Part shown: positions 1 through 5,818 of the stretch, one piece after another
Layout of the letters: each line of letters opens with the position of its first letter
How positions within the stretch are numbered: position 1 is the first letter of the stretch
Assembly (NCBI GenBank): GCA_031379035.1
Contig: JANNEU010000005.1
Span: 1 to 10,678 of the forward strand
Source: JABFRJ01 sp031379035
GTDB taxonomy: Bacteria; Pseudomonadota; Alphaproteobacteria; Rhizobiales; Hyphomicrobiaceae
Reading direction: 5' to 3'
DNA length: 10,678 nucleotides
Notes under the pieces: model-generated
Seen by the model: the letters and a program-made list of their open reading frames with translations, nothing else
What the model was told of the DNA's origin: nothing
The model's database searches: none
Made by a program: the position numbers and the translations under genes

Positions 1-269
1 GCCGCACGCTGATGGGTGATCCCGATCTGATCATGATCGACGAGCCGACCGAGGGCTTAGCGCCACTGATCGTCAAGCAAGTCGGCGAACTCATTTCCGA
101 GATCGCCGCGCGCGGTCTCGCGATTTTGCTGGTCGAACAGATGCTGTCGATCGCCCTCGATATCTCCTCGCGCATCTACGTCATGGGCCACGGCCACGTC
201 GTCTTCGAAGGCACGCCCAAAGACCTCGCCGCCAATGCCGAGGTGCGTAAGGAGTGGCTGGAGGTTTGA
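1..269 (+). CDS. livF: Branched-chain amino acid ABC transporter ATP-binding protein LivF, C-terminal part (5' end outside window)
   Basis: This is the C-terminal end of an ABC ATPase that powers uptake of branched-chain amino acids (or related amides) through LivH/LivM permeases at the inner membrane. The frame is open from the left edge, with the first full codon at position 3 reading RTLMGDPDL, so the start, Walker A and signature motif lie upstream. Visible are Walker B with its catalytic glutamate (LIMIDEP) and the LivF-type D-loop stretch EGLAPLIV. The switch region reads ILLVEQM; LivF proteins normally carry VEQ where most ABC ATPases have a histidine, so this is not a defect. A short C-terminal stretch with FEGTPKDL completes the domain. 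It is probably the last gene of a liv operon, because a hairpin follows the stop directly and the next gene is unrelated. The family call is secure; the substrate is inferred from the family. Confidence 0.93.
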   Translation, partial: RTLMGDPDLIMIDEPTEGLAPLIVKQVGELISEIAARGLAILLVEQMLSIALDISSRIYVMGHGHVVFEGTPKDLAANAEVRKEWLEV

Positions 270-295
270 GCGGGGGAGCCAAACCGTCCCCTCGC
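270..295 (+). terminator. Hairpin directly after livF, possible terminator
   Basis: An inverted repeat starts at the base after the livF stop. The left arm GCGGGGGA (270-277) pairs with TCCCC plus CGC (287-295, one bulged T), around a 9-base loop. The stem is GC-rich, and the following bases include only a weak T-rich patch (TTTGTTT, 301-307). It may therefore act as an inefficient intrinsic terminator or a 3' end-protecting hairpin for the liv operon. Confidence 0.45.
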
Positions 296-330
296 AACCC
301 TTTGTTTACCTTGAAACCCTGTTTCCGGGC

Positions 331-355
331 CGATCAATCATATTGAAATTGATCG
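331..355. repeat. Inverted repeat CGATCAAT/ATTGATCG between livF and the next gene
   Basis: The arms CGATCAAT (331-338) and ATTGATCG (348-355) are perfectly complementary over 8 bases and separated by 9 bases. There is no T tract after it. It overlaps the -35 of a possible promoter (TTGAAA, 343-348), so an operator is as likely as an RNA hairpin. Its function is unknown. Confidence 0.35.
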
Positions 356-371
356 CGGCGATCCTTGTCAT
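343..371 (+). promoter_or_regulatory. Weak sigma-70-type promoter candidate for the unknown membrane-protein genes
   Basis: TTGAAA (343-348, 5 of 6 to the consensus -35) and TGTCAT (366-371, 4 of 6 to the -10 but lacking the key second A) are separated by 17 bases. Transcription would start near 378, about 57 bases before the ATG at 435. This is a pattern match only, in a 165-base gap that otherwise holds the two inverted repeats listed. Confidence 0.25.
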
Positions 372-434
372 CGCTGCGGTGCCTCTTGCGCAAAGTCCCG
401 TATGTAGCGGCCGCGGGCGCACTCTGAAAACGCC

Positions 435-1190
435 ATGACTCCTAAGAAACCGTCAGAACTCCGTCCGAAGCGCGTCCTCTCCCCAGAGGAAGCCGCCATA
501 CTTGCGCGCCTGGTCGCGCCCTCTGGGTTCCAGCGTGGACCCTGGTTTGGCGCTGCCATGGCGTTTTTGGCCATGATGGGTGCCAGCGCAATTTTCTTCT
601 TGGTGCTCGGCCGCAATCTCGACCCCAGTTTTCAGGATGCACTCTCTGACGCCCCGGTTGTGATTGCTTCTGCCGTGCCGGACGAGCGCGCACTCCTGAA
701 ATCCTGCCCGGCACCGACCCTGCAACGACCGTGGGATGGCAAGATCGTGGAAATGACCCCGATGTTGGGTTCTTACCTCATGCAGGAGTATGCCAAGTAC
801 CAGGCCATGGCAGATTTCACCGAGTGCATCACGCATCGGCACGTCGAGCGCCTCTGCGATACCAGCCGAAGGAAAAGACTGGTCGCTGACTTGAAAACCT
901 ACAGCCAATTTCATGATGGCATCGTTCGCATGGCAAACAGTGCGCGGCGGCCCGCCGCCAACAATTGGGAGGCCATCGCCATTCAATCTGATCCGGCAAC
1001 GCTTGCAGCGGCGATCCGCCAACTCGATAAAGTGAGCGACACAGATATCGACCTCATGCGCCGGATACGAAAACTCGTGCAGGCCGGCTATTTGAAGCCA
1101 AGCGATTTCGGTTGGTTCGGTTATGGCGTGCCCGCGCCCATCGCCCCTCACCTCGTCCTCAGCGAGCCAGCCGAACTGCCCTGTCAATAG
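435..1190 (+). CDS. Unknown protein with one N-terminal membrane segment
   Basis: I do not recognise this 251-residue protein. Residues 1-35 are polar and basic (KKPSELRPKR). One strongly hydrophobic segment follows at about 37-58 (WFGAAMAFLAMMGASAIFFLVL), which would anchor it in the inner membrane. The rest (60-251) is soluble and mostly helical in character. It contains four cysteines (91, 131, 141, 250) and a basic stretch at 144-148 (SRRKR). By the positive-inside rule the basic N-terminus is probably cytoplasmic, leaving the cysteine-containing domain outside. No clear Shine-Dalgarno sequence precedes the ATG. A nearly complementary open frame (453-1187, minus strand) exists, but its translation is rich in scattered Cys/His and has no coherent domain, whereas this strand gives a sensible membrane protein. 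The next gene starts 28 bases later, so the two are probably co-transcribed. Confidence 0.75.
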   Translation: MTPKKPSELRPKRVLSPEEAAILARLVAPSGFQRGPWFGAAMAFLAMMGASAIFFLVLGRNLDPSFQDALSDAPVVIASAVPDERALLKSCPAPTLQRPWDGKIVEMTPMLGSYLMQEYAKYQAMADFTECITHRHVERLCDTSRRKRLVADLKTYSQFHDGIVRMANSARRPAANNWEAIAIQSDPATLAAAIRQLDKVSDTDIDLMRRIRKLVQAGYLKPSDFGWFGYGVPAPIAPHLVLSEPAELPCQ

Positions 1191-1218
1191 TCGATTCTTT
1201 CGCCAACCGGATCAGCCC

Positions 1219-1854
1219 ATGCCGCAGGATGAACTCAAAAAGCGCCTGCGCCAATGGATCATCTACGCCGTTGTTGCCGCGCATATCTGTCTGGTTATGT
1301 TGATCGGTGCCGCGATGGCGCGCGCGTCGCAATTGATCCTGCAGATGTGGGTGGCGGGGATCGTCGGTGGGACTGTCGTCGCAACACTGCTCGGCGCGTG
1401 GCGTGCCATGCTGAGTGCCAACGAATCCTACGAGATCACGATGACGGCCACCGGCTCGAAATCGAAAGCTCGCGCTATCTGGGCAGGCCAAGGCATAACG
1501 CTTTCGATTTTGGTGTTGCATTTTTTTGATATCGTGAAATTCCCCGGTGAAATATTCCTGGCTGCCGTCGTTGTATTCATCGGGTTGGGCGTTTGGAGCC
1601 GGTTACAGGGCGAGTGGGCCCTTCGCGACGCCTTGGCTGCCGATAAGCCCCACGACAATGGACCATCAGACAACTCGACCCACGTTGGTGAGCGCAATCC
1701 CGTTCAGACAGCACGGCAGGCAGCACCGGCAAAGCACTTTCTACCAGCAACCTCGTCTGCCACCAGAACTATAACGGCGGATACGGCGTTAAAGCGACCG
1801 GCGAAAAACGCGACCGGCGCTACGCCTTCGCGGACCTTTGGCCGCCGCGTCTGA
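1219..1854 (+). CDS. Unknown protein with four predicted membrane segments and a polar C-terminal tail
   Basis: This 211-residue protein is not recognised. Four hydrophobic segments lie at about residues 13-33, 42-62, 86-104 and 110-127, arranged as two hairpins joined by a polar loop (SANESYEITMTATGSKSK). After residue 130 the chain becomes hydrophilic, and residues 145-211 are rich in Ala, Thr, Pro, Lys and Arg with no evident fold, so the tail is probably disordered. The N-terminus (MPQDELKKRLRQW) is an amphipathic basic helix. I chose the ATG at 1219. The frame extends up to an ATG at 1123, but that start would overlap the previous gene by 68 bases and add a non-membrane leader of shadow-like composition. 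It probably forms an operon with the upstream single-pass gene. It ends only 15 bases from the convergent peptide importer operon. Confidence 0.72.
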   Translation: MPQDELKKRLRQWIIYAVVAAHICLVMLIGAAMARASQLILQMWVAGIVGGTVVATLLGAWRAMLSANESYEITMTATGSKSKARAIWAGQGITLSILVLHFFDIVKFPGEIFLAAVVVFIGLGVWSRLQGEWALRDALAADKPHDNGPSDNSTHVGERNPVQTARQAAPAKHFLPATSSATRTITADTALKRPAKNATGATPSRTFGRRV

Positions 1855-1869
1855 CGTAGCCCCCCCCCA

Positions 1870-2850
1870 TTACCGCAAATGGCACGCCACCCAGTGGCCG
1901 TTGTCGTCGCGCTTGAGGGGGGGCGCTTCGATGGTGCAGCGCTCCGTCTTGACCGGGCAACGCGTGTGGAAGTGGCATCCCTTCGGCGGGTTGATGGGGT
2001 TGGGCACGTCACCCTTCAACATGATGCGCTTGCGCTTGATCTTCGGGTCCGGGATCGGCACGGCGGAGAGCAGCGCTTCGGTGTAAGGATGCTTGGGGTT
2101 GGCATAAAGATCATGTGCGCTGGCGATCTCGACGACGCGGCCGAGATACATCACCGCCACGCGCGTTGAGATGTGCTCCACCACTGAGAGATCGTGGGCG
2201 ATAAACAGATACGTGAGATTGAACTTCGCCTGCAGGTCTTCAAGCAGGTTGATCACCTGTGCCTGGATCGACACGTCGAGAGCTGACACCGGTTCGTCGC
2301 AGATGATCAGCTTCGGCTCCACGGCGAGTGCGCGCGCGATGCCGATGCGCTGGCGCTGGCCGCCGGAGAACTCATGCGGATAGCGCCGCATATGATCGGG
2401 ATCGAGACCGACGGTTTCGAGCAGATGCGCGACGCGGTCGTTACGCTCTGGCCGTGTCTTGAACAGCTTATGGATCACCAGTGCCTCACTGATGATGGCA
2501 CCCACGGTCATGCGCGGGTTGAGGGACGCGAACGGGTCTTGGAAGATGATCTGCATATCGCGGCAAAGCGCGGCGTCTTTCTCGCGATCCACATGGGTGA
2601 TATCGCGGCCTTCAAAGAGCACTTGGCCCGAAGTCGGCTCGATGAGCCCCAGCACGCAGCGGCCTGTCGTCGATTTTCCGCAGCCGCTTTCGCCCACAAG
2701 CCCCAGCGTCTCGCCCGGCATGATGTCGAACGACACGCGATCCACCGCATGCACGCGGTCCACTTCACGACGGAGCAGCCCCCCCTTGATCGGGAAGTGC
2801 TTGACGAGGTCTTTGACTTCCAGCAGCGGCTTCTTTTGCGGCTCGCTCAT
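1870..2850 (-). CDS. dppF: Peptide ABC importer ATPase, OppF/DppF type
   Basis: This is the second ATPase of the peptide importer, pairing with the D subunit on the cytoplasmic face of the BC permease dimer. In 326 residues all ABC motifs are intact: Walker A GESGCGKST (53-61), Q-loop Gln104 in IIFQDP, signature FSGGQRQR (161-168), Walker B with catalytic Glu LIICDEP (181-187) and switch His219 in IAHDLSVV. The C-terminal oligopeptide-transporter extension is present (NPKHPYTEALL, about 251-261), with four cysteines at 292, 298, 305 and 323. In related Dpp/Opp ATPases such a set holds an iron-sulfur cluster. The ATG at 2850 is chosen because it overlaps the D-subunit stop as ATGA, a typical coupled junction. 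The longer frame up to 2913 would intrude 67 bases into that gene. It is the last gene of the operon. Peptide specificity is inferred from the family. Confidence 0.95.
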   Translation of the reverse strand: MSEPQKKPLLEVKDLVKHFPIKGGLLRREVDRVHAVDRVSFDIMPGETLGLVGESGCGKSTTGRCVLGLIEPTSGQVLFEGRDITHVDREKDAALCRDMQIIFQDPFASLNPRMTVGAIISEALVIHKLFKTRPERNDRVAHLLETVGLDPDHMRRYPHEFSGGQRQRIGIARALAVEPKLIICDEPVSALDVSIQAQVINLLEDLQAKFNLTYLFIAHDLSVVEHISTRVAVMYLGRVVEIASAHDLYANPKHPYTEALLSAVPIPDPKIKRKRIMLKGDVPNPINPPKGCHFHTRCPVKTERCTIEAPPLKRDDNGHWVACHLR

Positions 2851-3860
2851 AAGATGCACGCCACTTTGTGGCCGGGCGCGATCTCGCGCAGCGGCGGTTG
2901 TGCGCTTACGCATTCAGGCTTGGCGAACTTGCAACGGGCGGCGAAGCGGCAGCCTACGGGAGGATTGAGCAGGCTTGGCACAGTGCCGCCGATGGCTTCC
3001 AACCGCTGTTTAGCCCCGACGCGGTCCAGTCGCGGAATCGAGCGGATGAGGCCTTGTGTATAAGGGTGCCGCGGGTTGTCGAACAGTTGCTCAACGGAGG
3101 CTTCTTCGACCACCTTGCCCGCATACATCACCACGACCCGCTGTGTGACCTCGGCCACCACGCCCATCGCGTGGGTGATCAGCAGGATCGCCATGCCGAA
3201 GCGTTCTTTGAGGTCCTGCATCAACTCGAGGATCTGCGCCTGGATCGTCACATCCAGCGCCGTCGTCGGCTCATCGGCAATCAAGAGTTTCGGATTGCAC
3301 GCCAGCGCCATGGCGATCATCACGCGCTGTCGCATGCCACCGGAGAACTGGTGCGGGTAGTCATGCACGCGCCGCGACGGGTTCGAGATTTGCACCAAAT
3401 TCAACAGGTCTACTGTGCGATCAAGTGCCTGCTTGTGGTTCATGCCTTCGTGGCGGCGCAGCACCTCCTTGATCTGGTCGCCAATGGTGTAGACCGGGTT
3501 TAGCGACGTCATCGGCTCCTGGAAAACGATGGCGATTTCCTTGGAGCGGATATCGTCCAGTTCATGCTGCTGCAGCGGGACAAGATCACGCCCCTGCCAG
3601 AGGATTTTCCCCGCCACGATCTGCCCCGGCGGCATGGGGATCAGCTTCAGAACTGACATGGCAGTAACAGTCTTGCCACAGCCGCTTTCGCCGACGATGC
3701 CGACGGTCTCGCCACGATGGACCCTGATATCGACACCATCAACGGATTGCACCATCCCATCGTCCGTCTTGAAGTGTGTCTTCAAGCCCTGGATATCCAG
3801 CAGCGGCACGTCGGCTGGTTGAACCGTAAACGTTGTCGGCAATGGCGCGTCGCGCATCAC
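2847..3860 (-). CDS. dppD: Peptide ABC importer ATPase, OppD/DppD type
   Basis: This is the first of two ATPases driving the peptide importer, 337 residues long. Walker A is GESGCGKT (57-64), Q-loop Gln114 sits in IVFQEP, the signature is FSGGMRQR (172-179), and Walker B is LLIADEP (192-198). The switch histidine (230) is present, but the next residue is Ala231 (ITHAMGVV) where the family nearly always has Asp (HDLGVV). The C-terminal peptide-transporter extension has NPRHPYTQGL (262-271) and four cysteines at 304, 310, 317 and 335, spaced like those of the F subunit. The frame opens with GTG at 3860, immediately followed by ATG at 3857. GTG gives a GTGA overlap with the permease C stop and ATG gives TGATG, and an AGGCGG motif upstream could serve either. 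It was named by pairing with the F subunit. Confidence 0.95.
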   Translation of the reverse strand: MMRDAPLPTTFTVQPADVPLLDIQGLKTHFKTDDGMVQSVDGVDIRVHRGETVGIVGESGCGKTVTAMSVLKLIPMPPGQIVAGKILWQGRDLVPLQQHELDDIRSKEIAIVFQEPMTSLNPVYTIGDQIKEVLRRHEGMNHKQALDRTVDLLNLVQISNPSRRVHDYPHQFSGGMRQRVMIAMALACNPKLLIADEPTTALDVTIQAQILELMQDLKERFGMAILLITHAMGVVAEVTQRVVVMYAGKVVEEASVEQLFDNPRHPYTQGLIRSIPRLDRVGAKQRLEAIGGTVPSLLNPPVGCRFAARCKFAKPECVSAQPPLREIAPGHKVACIL

Positions 3861-4807
3861 TGCACCCGCCTGGGATCGAGCGCGTCGCGAAGCCCATCAC
3901 CAATGAAATTGATCGACAGCACGGTGAGGAAGATTGCCAGCCCCGGGAACAACGCATAGTGCGGCGCAAAGTCGAGATAGTCCTTGGCGTCGAACAGCAA
4001 GCGGCCCCAGGTCGGGATGTCGGGCGGGAAGCCAAGCCCCAGAAACGATAACGTCGACTCGGCTATAATTGCCGCTGCCACATCGATTGTTCCAGCGACA
4101 ATCACCGGCCCGAGCGCATTGGGCAAAATGTGCTTCAGCACCTGCCGCGACTTGCCGGCCCCCAGTGCGCGCGCCGCCTCGACAAATTCTTTCTCGCGCA
4201 GCGACAGGAACTGCGCCCGAACCAGTCGCGCCACCGGCATCCAACGCAGGCCGCCAATCACGACGACGACCATGACAAAGATACCCGCTTCAAGCCCGAG
4301 CATAGCCTTCAACTTGTCGCGGAACAGGTAGATTATGAGCAACAGCAGCGGCAGTGCCGGTAACGATAGAAAGAGGTCCGTCAGCCACATCAGGGCGGTC
4401 GCCAACCAGCCGCGCGACATGCCGGCAATGGCACCAACCAGCATGCCAACGCTCAGCGCCACGCTCATGGCCGCGAGGCCAACCGCCAGCGATATACGTC
4501 CACCGGCGATCATGCGCGCCAGCAGATCCTGGCCGAGATCATCGGTACCCAACGGGTGGGCGAGTGACGGCCTGGCCAGCCGTGCCGTGAAGTCAATCTC
4601 GTTGATGGGTACCCGCCAGATCCACGATCCGAACAGCACGCCAAACACGATGATCCCGAGCACCCACAAGCTCACCACCGCCATCCGGTGGCGGCGGAAG
4701 CGTCTCCAGGCCTCCTGGCGGGGCGACAGATACGGCCGCTTCTCGCGAAGCGGGGCCGCAAGCTGCCCCACCTCAGGAGAATTTAATGCGGGGATCGAGC
4801 CAGCCAT
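3857..4807 (-). CDS. dppC: Peptide ABC importer permease, OppC/DppC type
   Basis: This is an inner-membrane permease that forms a heterodimer with the B subunit to make the peptide channel. From the ATG at 4807 it has 316 residues. The N-terminal part has SPRQEAWRRFRRHRMA (28-43), typical of the C-subunit tail, then the first membrane helix (about 43-63). The family stretch HPLGTDDLGQDLLARMI (84-100) precedes the multi-helix core. The EAA-type coupling loop is clear at about 207-234 (EFVEAARALGAGKSRQVL then ILPNALGP), and the protein ends with the usual GDGLRDALDPR. The start is uncertain. The frame is open to an ATG at 4843 (71-base overlap with the B gene), the ATG at 4807 gives a 35-base overlap, and a GTG at 4771 would begin just after the B stop. 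None has a convincing Shine-Dalgarno, consistent with translational coupling. The family is certain. Confidence 0.93.
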   Translation of the reverse strand: MAGSIPALNSPEVGQLAAPLREKRPYLSPRQEAWRRFRRHRMAVVSLWVLGIIVFGVLFGSWIWRVPINEIDFTARLARPSLAHPLGTDDLGQDLLARMIAGGRISLAVGLAAMSVALSVGMLVGAIAGMSRGWLATALMWLTDLFLSLPALPLLLLIIYLFRDKLKAMLGLEAGIFVMVVVVIGGLRWMPVARLVRAQFLSLREKEFVEAARALGAGKSRQVLKHILPNALGPVIVAGTIDVAAAIIAESTLSFLGLGFPPDIPTWGRLLFDAKDYLDFAPHYALFPGLAIFLTVLSINFIGDGLRDALDPRRVQ

Positions 4808-5732
4808 AAAGGACATCTGCAAGGAGGTTGAAGAAGACGACAAGACACGCGAACACGAACGTCACCGACATCACCACGGGCGTGTCGTTGGCGAGAATGG
4901 AACTGATCAGCAGCGAGCCGATGCCGGGGATGCGAAAGATCTGCTCGGTGACGATGGCACCGCCAAAGATGGCCGGCATCTGCAGCGCGACCAGCGTGAC
5001 CACCGGAATCAGCGCATTGCGCACCACGTGGCGCAGCATCACCGCCCGCTCACCAAGTCCTTTGGCGCGCGCCGTCGTGACGTAGTCGAGGCGGATGACA
5101 TCGAGCACCGCAGACCGCACGTAGCGCGTCATCGACGCGGCTTGAAAAAGCGCCAGCACGGTGATCGGCATGATCGACTGCCGGAACTGCGCCCAGCCCC
5201 ACCGCCATCCCGTCTCGGAAAGATCGGAACGGTACACAAACGGCAGCCAATCGAGCTGGATCGAAAAGATCAAAATCAGCACCAGCCCGGTGAAAAAAGT
5301 CGGCAGCGAAAAACCAATGAAGGCGAGCGTGTTGGCGATCTGATCAAACACCGAATAGGGCTTCATGGCCGCATAGACACCGACCGGCAACGCAATGGCC
5401 AGCGCCAGCAGCTGCGCTGTGCCGATCACGAACAGCGTTGAGGGCAGCCGCTGCAATATCAGCGTATCAACGTTGACGCGGCTGACAAACGAGAAGCCCC
5501 AATCCCCCTGCAGCATCGCCGCCAGCCAACGCCAGTAGCGCACAAAAATCGGATCATCGAGGCCGAACTTCTCGCGCAAAGCCGCGCGCACTTCCGGCGG
5601 CACATTCGGATTGGTGGCGAGTTCGCCGAACGGATCGCCGGGTGCCAACGCCAGCACCAGGAATAGCACCGCACTGATCCCGAGCAAGCTCGGAACTGCA
5701 ATCAGGATGCGCCTGAGCAAGTACTGCGCCAT
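4773..5732 (-). CDS. dppB: Peptide ABC importer permease, OppB/DppB type
   Basis: This is an inner-membrane permease of 319 residues, the usual length for the B subunit. The N-terminus MAQYLLRRILIAVPSLLGIS followed by a hydrophobic helix and LAPGDP (29-34) is diagnostic of the family. Next come the periplasmic loop with LREKFGLDDP (52-61), further membrane helices (about 100-122, 133-158, 187-200 and 240-262) and a last pair near the end. The EAA coupling loop, which contacts an ATPase, is at about 216-245 (DYVTTARAKGLGERAVMLRH then RNALIPVV). The C-terminus LYGWLDPRIK matches the family ending. The ATG at 5732 has GGGGGA just upstream. It lies 86 bases after the binding-protein gene across a stable hairpin, and overlaps permease C if that gene starts upstream of 4773. 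Confidence 0.95.
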   Translation of the reverse strand: MAQYLLRRILIAVPSLLGISAVLFLVLALAPGDPFGELATNPNVPPEVRAALREKFGLDDPIFVRYWRWLAAMLQGDWGFSFVSRVNVDTLILQRLPSTLFVIGTAQLLALAIALPVGVYAAMKPYSVFDQIANTLAFIGFSLPTFFTGLVLILIFSIQLDWLPFVYRSDLSETGWRWGWAQFRQSIMPITVLALFQAASMTRYVRSAVLDVIRLDYVTTARAKGLGERAVMLRHVVRNALIPVVTLVALQMPAIFGGAIVTEQIFRIPGIGSLLISSILANDTPVVMSVTFVFACLVVFFNLLADVLYGWLDPRIKFS

Positions 5733-5769
5733 CGTCCCCCGACTGGCTTGGTGTTCACGTGCTCAGACC

Positions 5770-5800
5770 GCGAGCGCGGGACTGACGCCCGCTTGCTCGC
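5770..5800 (-). promoter_or_regulatory. Strong intergenic hairpin between the peptide-binding-protein gene and the permease genes
   Basis: Read on the minus strand after the binding-protein stop, GCGAGC, a 2-base bulge (AA) and GCGGG form one arm, a 7-base loop follows, and CCCGC plus GCTCGC complete an 11-base-pair, GC-rich stem. No T tract follows, so full Rho-independent termination is unlikely. Hairpins at this position in ABC importer operons commonly protect the binding-protein mRNA or attenuate downstream genes, giving more binding protein than permease. That role is inferred here. Confidence 0.6.
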
Positions 5801-5818
5801 AGCCGATGCCGAGACTGG

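Noticed and set aside
453..1187. 244-residue open frame on the minus strand covering the unknown membrane gene
   Set aside because: Its translation has scattered Cys, His and Arg and no coherent segment, while the plus strand gives a clear membrane helix. It is a shadow of high-GC coding DNA.
1123..1218. Upstream start for the four-helix protein
   Set aside because: It would overlap the preceding gene by 68 bases and add 32 residues rich in Ser and Pro that look like an out-of-frame reading.
4335..5441. 368-residue plus-strand open frame across the permease genes
   Set aside because: It is antisense to two unmistakable permeases, and its composition is extreme in Arg, His and Asp (RHRHHHGR-like), typical of a complementary frame.
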